A stretch of 64,000 nucleotides of DNA, taken from contig CP075497.1 in the NCBI GenBank assembly GCA_021613535.1, positions 2,852,001-2,916,000 of the forward strand. Reading direction: 5' to 3'. This document shows, in pieces, positions 1 to 13,278 of the stretch. The DNA comes from Adineta vaga (Eukaryota > Rotifera). A program made the translations under genes and the position numbers. Position 1 is the first letter of the stretch. Each line of letters starts with the position of its first letter. Under the pieces are notes generated by a model. That model saw only the letters and a list, made by a program, of their open reading frames with translations, was not told the DNA's origin and did not search any database.

Positions 1-217
1 TTCCAAGGATAATCTTCGACAATTATTGGTGGACATTCTTCAAGTAATTACATTTCATTTAAAAATCAAATCATTGAGATTTCATTTGTTGTAGAATGAT
101 GAAGAGTTTGTTACCGGTTTACATAATGCTTACATTGAAAAACAAATCCATTTGCATCGTCTTTATTCTTAAGAATTTTCTTTTTATATGTCTATGTTCG
201 TTTTTCTTTTCTGTTGT

Positions 218-1482
218 CTAGTCGATCGAATCGTTCTCTAAGCTTCTAATACTTGTATTTTTTTTAGTCAAGTTTAAAAAAGACTTCCAGAAAATCTATT
301 GAAGGTATGTTTTATTGTCGTCAAGAAAAGTAATTTGTTTATTGTAAGTAGTTTATCGTCTTCTTCTTCTTCTTCTTCTTCTCGTCGATTTTCGGATATA
401 AAAACTGTTCGTTCTCTCGTTCTTTTTTAAAATAAACAAAAAACGTGAAAATCAAAACTATGTTTTTACATTTGTATGAGTGAATCGATATATTGGTCAA
501 TCTAGAGTTCAATGTTGATGATGAGAAGAGATTCATTAGAAAGGTTACTTACATCGATAGATTGGCGTTTTCTTGGGAAAGTTTGTGGTGGTATGGGAAT
601 TTTTGCTTGACGAAGAAGAGATGTTTTTGTATGGTAACGACTTTGAATTGATGGCTAACAATAGAAAATAAGATGAAAAGATATGTAGTTATGGGAATTA
701 CGGATTTGATGTTTTGTTTTTTGAGACTTATTTGTTGATTTTGAATCGTTTGAAACCATTGATTTGCAAAATGATTTTGTAAAACTTGTGACATAGGTGT
801 CGATGGTCTAAACTGATTGATCAGTTAAATAAGATCAATAGATTAGATTTACTTGTAAGGTAAACCAAAGATTGTATCATCAGAAAATATCAATTTTGTT
901 TTTACTCGTGATGTATCACGAAGACATATTTTCTTTTGAATATCATGGATACTTCTATGAACAAAAGAGAAGAGATGCGATTCAGTTCTTAAAAAAAACA
1001 ATAAATTACCGAAAACGTGACTGATTTCTTGCAGTAAACATTCCAGCTTCGAGAGCTGCTTTGTTCAAAGCTAAATAATCTCGTACGTACATAACATCAT
1101 GATTAGTTGTTTGTTGTTCTATACATGTATTATACATTGCTAAAAGTTTATTATTATTAAAAATAGTTTAGAACATTCGATTAAAAACCTTCAGCAACAC
1201 CACCATCATGTGAAGCATTTCTTAATCCATATGTGAATTCTGATGGAGGAAGTTTGTGACCGCGACGATGTGATTTACCTAATTCTGACTAACAAAAATG
1301 AATCATTTTCTTCAGAAAAATTAGAAATCTCTATTGACAGTTTCACATACAAGTAATTGAAGTTCACTTTCAAGCATTGAACCACGTTGTTCACCAATTA
1401 GACCTGTCTTTGTATATTGATATGAAGAGACATGATCTGTTCGACTTTTTTGATTTCCTTTCTGTTTTATCGTTATACTCAT
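218..1482 (-). CDS. CFAP77: Cilia- and flagella-associated protein 77 (CFAP77)
   Basis: Hand-spliced from seven exons: 1482-1351, 1288-1189, 1139-1010, 954-853, 807-702, 654-553 and 295-218, all GT-AG and in phase, giving 249 residues and a TAG stop. CFAP77 is a microtubule inner/associated protein of motile cilia axonemes. The match rests on remembered vertebrate CFAP77 blocks: GKSHRRGHKLPP followed by a YGL...DGG segment, then RDYLALNKAALEAGMFTARN, then FGLPYKPSTP, then a basic region. Human CFAP77 is slightly longer. The start is the first ATG in frame with the conserved block; an upstream ATG at 1599 is open in the same frame but reads less like coding. The last exon (25 residues, one conserved W) is the weakest part. 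Intron lengths are 41-257 bp. Confidence 0.85.
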
Positions 1483-2247
1483 AATACAATCTATGAAAAT
1501 CAATGGAAAGAAATGTGATATAGTTGAAGTAAGAATAACATCAACATTCATTGAATTCTTCGTCTGATTTTGACTACCATAAATATGTGATCTAGACAAT
1601 CATATTTATAGAGTTTCTATGATTATAAACTTCAAGAAATATTTCTCGTGATTCCTAAATCGATCTCACCTGAATATAATTTTCAATTTCCAATCAACAA
1701 ATTGTACATAAAAGAGACCTTAAAAAACTTGTAAACAATATTTTTCCTTCGTCTATCGAGGATTCATTTCTCGTCTTATATCATTGAATGAAAGAAAGTT
1801 TTCTTTCTGTTTTTTTCCCATTTGATTCTTTAACTACGATAAAAATTGACTAAATAAAGAGAAAAATATCAGTAAAAAACGAAAAGTGCATTCTTCCTAA
1901 TGTTTACCGGATACGGTGAGAAAACATGTCGTTTTCTACTATTTTCTTTTCAAATGAAAATCATTCTTTATCGAGGATATATTTATATTAACTTGTCATC
2001 AAACCGTTTCTTTAGGACGATAAATACATTACAAATTTTTAACAAAAACCACTTTATGGTTCAATGATAAATGAAATGATCACGATCAATAACATTCAAT
2101 AGATCTTATGATTTTTCATCGTGCATATTAAATGAATTTTCTATTCGTGAAAAAGATTTTGTTTAGATATGTAATTCTTTAAGATTTTCCAAGTATTTAA
2201 TAAAAGAAAATAAGTTCGATGAATACAGAAAAATGTTCAATTCTCTT
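1483..2247. other. Intergenic gap between CFAP77 and GPCR
   Basis: AT-rich spacer between the CFAP77 start and the GPCR stop. It should hold the CFAP77 promoter and the GPCR 3' untranslated region. I see no exon-like open stretch, repeat or RNA gene. Confidence 0.5.
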
Positions 2248-3758
2248 TCAGAGATTTGTTCGAGAAGAACGATCACCTACAAGACTAATATCATTTGCAA
2301 AGACTTCATATTGTTTAATCGGTGAAGTATCTTGATGATTTTGTGATATTTCATCTGCACCAGCTGGTTCGTATTCTGCATCAGAAAAATCATCGTTTAA
2401 ATCATCATGTATGGATATTTGAACATGATTTTCAATAATAATATTCTTTTGTTCCGTAGAAAAGTAATTTATCAATTGATGATTGTTATGTTCTTGTGGA
2501 TTAGGACATTTTCTTCGACAAAATAATGAACATGTTGGTTTGCTTAAAATATTTCCACAATTATTTCGAAAACTTCGATTTAAAAACGCATAAATAATTG
2601 GATTCACTGCTGAATTTAAATAAGCAAATGAATTGGCAATGATTTTGAAATAATATAAAAATGCGGTTTTATGTTGAAAAACATACGCTGATATGATACA
2701 TATAGTTATTGGAAACCAACAAAGAGAAAAGACAAGTGTGACAATTGCGACCATTTTCGTCACTGCACGACGTTTTTTTGACCATTTAACAACATTGGAT
2801 GCCTACAAATAAGGAAATTTTCGAAAGAAAAATCAATCGTTTTCATCTACATACACATTTTGCTTTGACTTTATTTTCTTTTGAATAAACAAAATATAAT
2901 AATCTCGTATAACAAACCAATATAATTGCTAATGGAATAAAATAATAAAGTGTAACGGTATAAATCGGAAAATGTTTTTGTAAATTTTCATCTGTTAATA
3001 ATACACATTGTTTATAATCATCATCCGTAACACCATAATGATAATAGAATGGTGATGCAAATGCACAAGAAACTAATAGAGATAATGAATGAAATGATTA
3101 TTATTCGAAACGATCGACTTACGTAACCAAATGATCGAACTTAGTAGAAAAACTGTTCTTGGTTTTCTCCAACGAATATTTTCAAATGGATGTACAACAT
3201 AAATATATCGATCAACTGTCATGACAACTAATGTTAAAACAGTTACAAGAACGCTAACAAATGAAATGAAATTGAGTAATTTACAGAATGTTTGATTGAA
3301 ATACCTAAAGAAAAAAAGAACATTTATTTTTCAAATTAATTTGATTTCTTTACCAACGATCAAGTGTATATTGAACAACTAACAATGGCATACAAAATGC
3401 TAAGAAAACAATATCTGTAATAGCAACTAAAAGAAATAGGTTTTCTCATGTTATTTTATTCTCATTCCAAACAAAGTTATTTAGAACTTACGATTAACTA
3501 TAAAACAATTGGTTACATTATTGAATTTTTCAAATCGAATAGCAACAAAAATAACAAGACTATTGCCTAATGAAATATGAATAAATTAATTTATCTATAT
3601 GCAAATAATATTTCTATCTCCTTACCAATTATTCCAGCAACAGCAATAATAATCCATGCACTAGCAAATATCAATCGTGTATGTAATGATGGACCATTAT
3701 CCATGTCATACAAACTCTGATTACTTATATTATCGATCGGATCTATATGTTCATTCAT
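2248..3758 (-). CDS. Rhodopsin-family neuropeptide GPCR (galanin/allatostatin-A/kisspeptin-like)
   Basis: Six exons (3758-3626, 3566-3492, 3426-3354, 3304-3123, 3072-2855, 2802-2248) give 411 residues with seven hydrophobic segments. Family A landmarks are present: GNSLVIFVA in TM1, a DRY box near residue 126 followed by IYVVHP, CWFP in TM6 near residue 255, and NPIIY in TM7 near residue 295. The tail is acidic and Ser/Asn-rich. The third-loop RRAVTKMV and TM7 SAVNPIIYAFLNRSFR resemble receptors for galanin, allatostatin-A and kisspeptin, but the ligand cannot be read from sequence. An acceptor-like TTGTTATAG ends three bases before the ATG, so the message may be trans-spliced or have a 5' UTR intron. 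The protein would sit in the plasma membrane and signal through G proteins. Confidence 0.85.
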
Positions 3759-3761
3759 AAT

Positions 3762-6700
3762 CTATAACAAAGAGGAAAAACAAACATATATATATCTATT
3801 ACAATGGCATTTTCAAGAATGAAAAAGTTATTCTTTGATGTTCCATTCTGAGTAAAAAAATGATAAAGTTCAACATCTAAAGAAGAATTTTTAAGTAATT
3901 AAAACGAATCATTAACTATTTTCTCAGAGGTAGAAAACAAGTCATGTCGAAGAAATTCTTCGGCTCATTTAGGAATCAAATGATGCAAAGAGAGGAAAAG
4001 ACTTATTAATTGAAGACATGTATAAGATAAGTTTGTGTCATTTTCTTCGAGCAAAACAAGAATCAGAACCTTTTTGTCTTCAAAGTTCTACTCGAATGAC
4101 CCTGCTGATAAGCATGCATATCTATCAAATAGAAGGAAATGAAAAGAATCAAGTCACCTAGTCAAGACAAACAGGAAGACGACGACAATAAAAATAAGCA
4201 CGAAAGAATGAAGATTGAATCTATCAGTTCATGACAAGTTCGATCGATCCATAGAAAATATTACCGAGAAAAAGATGAATATTTCTTCTTTCATCTTTAT
4301 TCTCGTCAATCTTTCTGAGTGCATGTTAGAATTGATTCGTGCTTTTTCCTTCTTCTTTTTTTCTTCTTCTCTCTCTCGCTCACTCTCTAGAAAATAGAAG
4401 AGACTTGACAGCAATAACAAAGCTATCTAATTATCCGTCTATCTCATGATACTCTCATTTATAAATGAACATGAATAAATCCACTTAAATGAATACAATC
4501 GAAAAAGAATTCATGACTTTGAAGATGTTCTCTTCAAAGAAAGAAAAAATCCCTCTTATATACCTAAATCAAGGGTAAGTTGGAGAGAAGAAATTCTTCT
4601 TTGTTTATTATTAGTGTAAACAACAAATTTACCTTGAGAGGTTTTATCATTGGCTAATGTAATGGTGTAAGAATTTATGGAAGATAGAAAGATTTTGTTC
4701 AATTCAGTCGGAATACTAATTGACAGTTGAAAAACTCTTGTCAAACGATATTTATTTTGAGCGCAAAGCAAAAGAAGAGAGAGAGAGGAAGAAAAACTTT
4801 TACCGTGTTCTATATTAACTTCCGATGTTACATCTGTCAATGGTTAATTCACTACATGTCAACAAACCTATCCCGAGAAAGATAGAAGAAGAAAGAAAAG
4901 GAAGAAATCGTCTTGAGAAGTGAGTGTCTTGCTATGATATCATGTTTCACATCTGAAGGGACAAGTAACGCCTACAAAATGATGTCAATATTAATGTGCA
5001 CATAGACTTTATACATCTGTTTATTTTCTTTGGAATCTTTGGTTTTCTTTCTATTTTGTTTTCATCTGCTTTTGATTATCTATTTAATCATTATTAGCTC
5101 ACACTTGATTTTCCTTTTCGAGAAAAAAAAACGTATAGAGATCGAACACATATCAATCTTCTTGACTCTATTAAACATCACACGCATATCGGAAATGAGA
5201 TGATTGTCAACTGAGTCTTACAAAAAGTTCAAATTATTCCGTATTTACAAAGATTATTCACAGATCATGACATTCGAACACCCACTGTGTTGTTTCTATC
5301 AACAATATCTTTTCCAGAGATGATAAAAAAAAACTTGTTTTTTCTCTTTCTAATACATTCCTACCTGAATGATCGAACGAAGAAAGTCTCTCCAGAGATC
5401 GAAATCTCACACAACAAAACACTCGACTTCATAATATGCATCAGGTTTTTAATAATAAAATTTCGTCAATGGACATGAGAAGAAAAGATTAATGGTTGTA
5501 GTATTCTCTTCTGTATAACAATAAAGAATTTCTATAAAACGAATTATTCAATTTTGTATTAGAATACTAACGATGTCACGATTAAGGTATTTTCTTTCAT
5601 GTTTTCAAAGGTCGATTGAGAAAATTCTACGTATATTCTTCAATTGCTTTTGGCAATTCCTTCCTAATAGTATTTAGCATGACAAAGTATGGATAAAAGA
5701 TCATATTACTCAATTCAATCTGCATTTTTATCTTATCATTAATGCTAACTGATATTCACAAAGGATAAAGGAGAAGACTAGTAATTGTGAATTCTACATA
5801 TGTAAATAATATATTAAGTAGTTTTAGAAAGTATTTCGTTCTCTTTAACTATCTATTCTTCGAGAGTACATACCACAAATATCTCTCTCAGATCGTTCTC
5901 TTTTGTCTCTGAGATGAAACAACAAAGAAAAAGCGAATCGACATTCTCAATGTATTTTGAATTAATGCCAAATGGATGCTTTTCAATCTCCCTCAAGACA
6001 TTCTTTTCTTAGTGAAAAATGTGTTTTTGTCTCTTTGCACGAGATGAAATTCATTCCGACAAATTCTCTAATATACTTGTCGATTATAAAAAAATTTCTC
6101 TCATACAATCCGTATTCCGTTTTCTAAAATTGAATCTTTACAAACAAATATGATAATATCTCGTTGGAATGTTTTGAATATTGATTGACTGATGATTGAC
6201 AGATTATTAACATAATTCTTGTAAATGAAGAAAAGAAAAAGAATTCGATTTTATGTATATTTTCAAAGTTATTAGATGCACTGTCATTGAAAAGGACTTC
6301 TTAACGGAAATGTTCGAGAAGAGAACTACTTCTAGATGAGTGCCTGAAGATCATTGATATTGACTTTCATAGCAGGAATCGATGAGTGGTGAAAGAGATA
6401 ATTTTAGAAGATTCTGTCGTTAATATTCAGTTTCTTAATGATTTTCAACTGGAACCATATTGAGATTGTTGATGGTTCTAGGGCAAAAAAATCTAAAAAC
6501 GAGAAATGTTTCAGGAACAGTCAATTTAATGTCACGTTAGATGATTTCGAAGGAAGATTTCAAAGATGAATGAAGTTTAACGGAAGAAGACGATGATTAG
6601 GATTATCCTAAGACGTACTATATTATTCTTATTTCTAAACAAAACTGTAGATTATGTGATGAAAATCGTTGTCGTTTAATAATCTGATGGAGAAAAAAGA

Positions 6701-8095
6701 AAATCGTTTCAAGCAATTTCAAATTAATAATCAAGTGTTTATCTTTTTTTTTTCTTTAACAATCTATAAAAACGTTCTCTACAAGAATTCTTTTCATTAA
6801 TAATTACAAGATCAATCATTATAACAATGTTCTGTATTGATTTATGACTTCGAATGTATTCGACTAGAATTAATTTCATTTGATTGATGAAGATATTTTA
6901 CATAGTAATAAAGAATAACGAGAATATAAATTAGCAATAACAATTTGTCGTGCGATTGTAAGAAAAGAATTATTCATAAAATAGTGATTCTTTCGTCTAT
7001 TAACTAGCGTGTTTATCCTAGAAAATAGTTTTCCATAATGTCAGAAATAGATGCACTACTGACACGTGTTATAAACGTGTCATAACAAAAAGATTTGTTC
7101 CAATTTATCTATTCGTTCATCACGCACTAAAATTGATATAAATACATCATATTTTTTGTGTTGAATTTTGTTTGCTCGATCATTGTAGACATAATGACGA
7201 ATAAATTTCATTTCATATCCAAAGAGAAAAATCATAAACAACATCTGGATTAGTCAAGAAAATGCCTAGGAATATGACATCGAGATAATAACGATAATTA
7301 TATATCAAAGTTATTGTTAATGATAATTTTTGTATAAAACTGTCAAAGAGAATTGAATGTTCAGAAAATGATTTCATCCATCCGTCGAATGTATAGTACA
7401 CAGCAATTTTAATCATAACAATTAGTTCTGCTTGAATATGCACTATTGTTTGAATTGCCAAGTAAATATTTCGTTTAAGTCTTATCTGAATAAACTAAAA
7501 TTTTCAAATCTCGTCTCATAATAAAATAAGTATTTCTGTAAACATGTTACGATTTGATCGACAGATTTATAATTAGTTTCGTTCCTATTTCAATCGTCTA
7601 TTGAGTTTGTGTGATATAAAATCACTCGACTTATATTAATTCTACCCAAACACTGAATATTTCATCACCGGTAATGGGTTTTTTTTCCTAAAACAAACAC
7701 ACCTAGATTTTCGCCAATCATATCCTATGAAATCGGAAAAACATGAGATTCAATAACGAGATCTATTTTGATTATAGATGAATGCCAATACCTTCGTGCT
7801 TTATCATCCTTTTGGATTAGTGATCTAATACTATTGTCTTTAAATAACTTGACAAGATTTTTCTTTAGTTAAGCTTTCTTTTCTTATGATATGTTTATTT
7901 ATTGATCTTAATTTTGAATAGAGCTTACACGGTTGAATTGATGAAGAAAGAAAACAAAAAGAAACTTTATTGAATTTTGTTGTTTTTTATTTCAATATTT
8001 TTACCATTTCCCAACGTCAAAGATTTTCGTTTTTCTATTGAAGAAAAAAACCAAATATGAATATATTTATATAGATTGTTCAATGATAAAGAACA
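3762..8095. other. Long gene-poor region
   Basis: About 4.3 kb without a supported gene. Open frames here (for example 4229-4420, 4556-4840 and 7213-7461) are low-complexity or AT-driven and lack family motifs or plausible splice partners. Short poly-pyrimidine runs occur around 4350-4390. It may hold distal regulatory DNA of the GPCR or of the prohormone gene. Confidence 0.4.
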
Positions 8096-8437
8096 TTAAA
8101 CTTGATCGCGTTTGACAAAGGTAAGTTTTCCATTTTGTCCAATAATTGGTCGAAGACTGGCTTTTTTATATAAAACATGAGGTTGGTAACGTAAAGATGC
8201 TCGTCGATAATTTTCATGAAGATGATGATGTTGAACAGGTAATGCTTCGTAAAGATCATCACCAAAATCGATATCATTGACATCTTGTTGATTTACACTA
8301 CTTGCTGCCAATTGAATTTGACAACAGATGAGAACTAAATATTAAACAAGATAAAATTTAAATCTTAAATTGATAATCAAGTTTAGTTTACGTGTAAAAA
8401 CGAAAAGAAATTTGATTAAATTTGTGACGGAGATCAT
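8096..8437 (-). CDS. Candidate secreted neuropeptide/prohormone precursor
   Basis: Two exons (8437-8392 and 8334-8096) join in phase to encode 94 residues. Residues 1-26 form a good signal peptide: a hydrophobic core containing FLFVFTLLICC, then QIQLAA. The rest is a short acidic spacer (DVNDIDFGDDLYEALP) and then a basic part with dibasic sites at about residues 59-60 (RR), 72-73 (KK) and 90-91 (KR). These would release two peptides that both begin with ASLR: ASLRYQPHVLY and ASLRPIIGQNGKLTFV. Neither has a C-terminal amidation glycine. Signal peptide plus repeated, convertase-bounded cores is the usual prohormone layout. I do not recognise the family, so the call is by architecture only. A small secreted protein with chance dibasic pairs remains possible. 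Confidence 0.55.
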
Positions 8438-11400
8438 GATTAGGTGTGAGTAAAAAGAATCTGTTTGTTTAGACGTGTACTCGTTTCTTTTCAGAATGGC
8501 AACGTCGCAATCGAAAGGATAAGTATATGAGCGTATCGAGAAAGCAAGAGAAAAAAGAAAAACGAGAGAAAAAACGACAAACTGACAGATTAAGATAGCA
8601 CGTTGAACGGAAGAGGCGGAAATCGACCGAGATGAGGGCAGACCAAGAAAAGAATTCATGTCAATCTATATGATTGACTGATTTAAATCGGTAGGTTTGT
8701 CATTTTTGAAAAAAAATATATAATTTAGGTTGTTTTCTTTTTGACAGTAAAGAGATTTATCAATAAATGAAGTCATCCGAAAGCTTTTTCGTCTTAATGA
8801 ATTCACTTTACTTTTTCAATCAATTAACTTGAAAGGATGAAAAGTAAAAGTAGATTTAGATTTGTTCAATTAATGAATTATCTCGATCCATCTAATATGA
8901 ATATTAGTGAATTGTGAGAACAAAATGAAGCGAAAAAAAAAGATTATGCTTTTGCTTTTCATATGTGTGAGAAGGTCTTATTTTCCACAATGGAAATATT
9001 GATGTGAAAAGAGTTTTTATCAGAGAAGATGACATTATTTCGCCCTCATTTTCCTATTTCTATACAAAATACTTTGTTACGAACAGCTCGTGATTGAATC
9101 TTACAAAAGATTGTTCATAGAAGATCTTCTTCTTCTTGATAGAACATCGAAACGAAAATGATATTGTCGATGATTTGGTTTATATGATATTTTTCCAGTA
9201 AAGAACTGATGAAATATGTCATTTGTTAATTCAACATTGGTTTTAATGTGATCAAACAACGGAAAACGAAGGAAATACACCTTAATAGAAAAAGAGTTTT
9301 TATATCGAACTGATTTCCTGTGCAGATTTGAACTATTTTGAAAATAGTGTTTCATTATTGTCAAATAGAAATAAAAATGTACAATTAATTAAAAATTAAC
9401 CTCGTTTTCTTATTGTTTGAAAAGTTTTGTAATTTAGAATTTAGTACAATTATTTTCATAAAAAAATAGATCTCTAGACGTTCAACAGAAAAAATATCAT
9501 GAAGAGAGTTTCTGTAGTTCTGTAGTCAATCAATGCTTATGAGAATTAGTTACTTCACATTTTTTTCTTTTATTTTTCAGGTACAAAATTAGAAATTAAA
9601 GATGATCTATTATAATCAATCCTTGCGGATAGGATATTTATCTAAACCGAAATTACAAAGAGCAGAAATTGCACATGTGATTTTAATAATCTTGTTGAGA
9701 TCAATATACGATCCCCTGTAAACATGTCCTATGATCGCGCATTATTTAATACGTTGATTGATATTCGATTGAAATCTTTGTCTTCAATTGTAAGTTGACT
9801 ACCACAAGATCTTTTTTCTTGAAATAATCTTATATAGTTCACCAATATAATCTCTTTGAGAAATAGTTTGCACATTTTCTTCTATATATTCTAATAATCT
9901 TGATTCTCTAAGGATGATTATATCGTGTACACGGCTTCTTTTTAATAATCAGGGACGTGTATAATTGAGAGTATGTGTGTGGATCTCTTGTATTCGCACA
10001 CCCACACCCTCAAACATTCAAAAGTTAGTTTTAAAGATTCTTTAGGCATTTTCTCTCCTTCACAGAAAAAAACAATTTCTTATGAAATTCAATATCAAAA
10101 CAAGGATGATTAGGCATAAAAAATTTTAATTTTACATTCTCCTAATTATTAATGTTTTTGTATAGGTAAAGAATATAATAGAACAACACTTTCTATCATT
10201 TCAACTGATGCATCACGTTCAATAGGTGCCAATGTTGTCTATTTTTTAACAGTTGCGTTGCAGTACCTACGGCGAGTGATCAGGGCCGAAAGAATCTCGT
10301 TCACTGCGACGCATTTTCATCACAACAGATATTGTACTAGTAAACGTTCTCGTATCACTCATTCTTTTTGTATCAAATTGATATTTTGATCTTGTTTTTA
10401 ACACTTTGGAAAGTATTTTAATGTGCAACAAAATTGTTGTTATCAGATATAACAAATGATTGGAAATATTAAATTAACCTCTTGAATACCACTTTCTCTT
10501 CGGACCGAAGACAAGCAGAATGCAAAAATGAAGTTTTCGTTTTTTCTTTTAGATAAATTCATATTCATACACATATACAGCTGATTGCGCATAGTCAAAG
10601 GCAAGAAATATAACCAAATGAAATATGAGATGTCTTTTTGACGATTTCTTATGATGGAGAAAGCTTTTTAGAGACGAACTTTTTCGTATGGAATGCTTGG
10701 ACATCAAAATGACGAATTTTTTAAATATCTTATACAGTTAACGCCATCTATAAGACTTTCAAACAAAAAAGGTTACAATTGAAATGCCAAATGATAGAAC
10801 AGAATTTTTTCTGTGGGTATTGTTTAAGAGCGATTTTCTGACATTCTATGTTGCTAATAATCGAAGATATTAATTAGCTTTCATTCGAACTTTACAATTA
10901 TCAGAAGGGTATCAAAGTTTCAAATTTTATTATCAATTGTCAATATTGAAAAAAAAATCGCATCTTCAATGAACAAAAGACTATAACGAAAAGATTTCTG
11001 AAAGATAATTTTATTCATTCTATTCCCTTGAGATAACACTTAATCACATATAATTATTGAAGCAATGAATAACTCATTAAATTCCTACTTTACAAATGAA
11101 CTAATGCTAATTCATCTTGATAAGATCGTCATTCGATTTTAACGTTTGAAACTTAACCAAATAAATCTCATCTTTCGTGATAATGTCATGTTTTCAATCA
11201 TCGTTTATCAATTCGATTATTAACACAATCATTTGACTATTATTTTATGAGATGACGGAAATCAATTGTTCACATCATTCATTTCATCTTCTATAATGCA
11301 CAGAAAGCAAGAGAAAATTCAACCATACATGTGTCTCGGAAAGGAAGAAAAGAAAACTGAAACAGTGACTAATCAGAAAAATACTGATACGAAAAATAAA

Positions 11401-11651
11401 TACACAACTGTTTTGCTTTCTTTTCGTTGACTTGTATCGAATATGGCTTATGCGTTATTCTTATTTTAGTTTTCATTGTAAATGTGAATAAATAATTCGA
11501 AGAAATGTCTCTATCTTTTATATTCAGATGTGGAAATAGTTTTACAATTCAAATAGGTTCATTAGGAATGATTTTGTCAATAAATCTTTATATACATCAA
11601 GCTTTTGTATCGAATTGAGTCATATGAAGTGATATGTTTCATTGTTTTAGA
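8438..11651. other. Gene-poor region with one possible exon remnant
   Basis: About 3.2 kb without a convincing gene. Around 10153-10389 (plus) there is a locally GC-richer, 78-codon open frame containing TLSIISTDASRSIGANVVYF, with AG and GT dinucleotides at its left edge and inside. It has no start codon or partner exon that I could place. A GT-rich/AC-rich imperfect inverted patch lies at 9960-10010. The rest looks like plain AT-rich spacer. Confidence 0.35.
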
Positions 11652-12563
11652 ATGGTCGTCTTACAATTACTTAGTCTTTCAGTCAATATTCTTTGTCTTG
11701 TTCAAAAATTACCACAAATTATTCGCATTTATCAAACAAAAAATGTCAATAGTATATCGATTTCATCTGTATTACTTGAAGAAACAGCGTAAATGAATTC
11801 ATTATATTTCTTTCATTTCAGTAATTGTATTTATTTAGTTATACGATTATGTTAACTTATAATCTTTGGAAAAATTATCCTTTATCAGTATTTTTCGAAT
11901 ACATTTTTCTTTTTCTTCAAGGTAAAATGAAGATTCTTGTTGTTTTTTTCAAACTTAATGCCATTATTTAGATGTACTTCTTCTGTATGCCTTAGCAAAA
12001 TATTCAAGAAATGATAAAGATAAACAAACGGATCGATCAAAACCATACTATGGAATATTAATGTAATGAATAGAAATCTCTCTAATTGAATTATCATTTA
12101 CTTTTGAATAGTTTTTGTCTTTATCTATTAGCAAGTCTCATGGGTTTTATTCCACCAACATGGATGAATCTTTCAACAGTATGAAAATCTTTTGAATGAA
12201 ATTCAATTTTCTTCTTCTTCTAATTGTAGATTTTTGTCATTCCAATAAGTGCTTCATCAAAAATACTTCAACTTCGAACGATTCTTACAAATAAAAGTGT
12301 TGGACAAGTTAGTCGAACTGGTTGGGCGATTGCTGCGTATGGTAGTTTTGGTATGTAATTATTCTTTGAAAGATTTCCTCATCGTTGAATGTCTTTCAGC
12401 TCGAATCATTACAAATCTTTATGAGACACAAGACATGAAAATGGTTGTCAATTTGTTAATTAGTTTTATTCTGAATACTTCCATTGTCATTGCTTGTACA
12501 ATTTATAGTCAAGAAGAACGTGCATCGAAATCTACTGATGAACAACGGAAAAAAACGACATAA
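11652..12563 (+). CDS. SLC66A3: PQ-loop transporter-like membrane protein, SLC66A3 family
   Basis: Six exons (11652-11788, 11839-11921, 11972-12062, 12112-12178, 12230-12350, 12400-12563) sum to 220 residues plus stop; human SLC66A3 (PQLC3) is about 202. The first PQ-loop is seen as LVQKLPQIIRIYQ at the N-terminus. The second, degenerate one is the SSKILQLRTILTNKSVGQVS block, followed by SFARIITNLYETQD, which matches the family C-terminal half. There are about seven hydrophobic helices. Relatives include lysosomal amino-acid exporters and MPDU1, but the SLC66A3 substrate is not established. The ATG lies one base after an acceptor-like TTGTTTTAG, suggesting spliced-leader addition. Exon 2 uses the second of two nearby acceptors; the upstream one would give an early stop. 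Confidence 0.86.
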
Positions 12564-12641
12564 ATACTACAGAAAACAAACCAGACTATCTAAACAAAGA
12601 GATAGAACAACATTTAGATTTTATATTCTAGACAGGATGAA

Positions 12642-13278
12642 TTAGAGAAAGCATAAACAACAATTTGATATATGATTTGGATCATCTGATTTTAAATATT
12701 CAATAAAAAGACTTTTAGCTTTATCTTCTTCTAATTTATCTCCATCGGATATTTGTTCAAAGGATTTTGCAGCTGTTTCTTCATTAACACCGAAAAATTG
12801 ACATGTTTTTATCCATTCATCTTTCGCAATATAACCATCATGATTAAGATCAATCATATTAAATGTTGTATTAATACGTTCAGATAATTGTTCTAATATT
12901 TCAGGATTTGTATCCGGTTTACGTAATTCATTGGCAAGATTTTGATGAAAATCAAGCCATTCTTCTACGAAAAATGAACTGTTTTTGTTGTTTTATAGAA
13001 TGAAACTTTATCTTCTACCTAAAGTTATTTTTCCATCTTTATTCGCATCAGCTCGCATGATTTCTTGACAGAGAGTTTTTCTTGCACCTGCATATTCTTC
13101 ACGTCGTTTTATATCATCTTGTCCAACAAGTGTCGAGAGTTTATCAGCAAGAATCTCGAAATCAACAGGAGTAATTGAACCATCTCGATCAGCATCTACA
13201 AGAGAACAATAACTGTTAATTATTAACGAAAAGAACTTCCATCAATCGTTTACCATAAAGATAAAAGAGATGTGTCAT
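12642..13278 (-). CDS. Sarcoplasmic/calexcitin-type EF-hand calcium-binding protein
   Basis: Three exons (13278-13254, 13195-13019, 12964-12642) give 174 residues, normal for invertebrate sarcoplasmic calcium-binding proteins. Three canonical 12-residue loops are visible: DADRDGSITPVD at residue 9, DANKDGKITLEE at residue 58 and DLNHDGYIAKDE at residue 106. A fourth, degenerate site (DGDKLEEDKAKS) lies near the C-terminus, which is typical for the family. The role is cytosolic calcium buffering or sensing. It is convergent with SLC66A3, with only 78 bp between the two stop codons. The C-terminus ends in a cysteine cluster, NCCLCFL; this is not a CaaX box but could be acylated. Exon 1 is just 25 nt, and the start was chosen because it is the only ATG that opens the first EF-hand helix. 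Confidence 0.87.

Noticed and set aside
4556-4840. 94-codon minus-strand frame
   Set aside because: No homology recognised, no signal peptide or motif, lies in a gene-poor AT-rich region.
9101-9364. 87-codon minus-strand frame
   Set aside because: Composition is typical of AT-rich noncoding DNA; no motif and no exon partners.
9985-10012. Telomere-like TGTGGG motifs (also near 45207)
   Set aside because: Only single imperfect copies of the rotifer telomere unit are present; no tandem array, so no telomere or internal telomeric repeat.
11821-11838. Upstream acceptor for SLC66A3 exon 2 at TTTCAG (11820)
   Set aside because: Using it places a TAA after 11 codons; the acceptor at 11838 keeps the frame and the family alignment.
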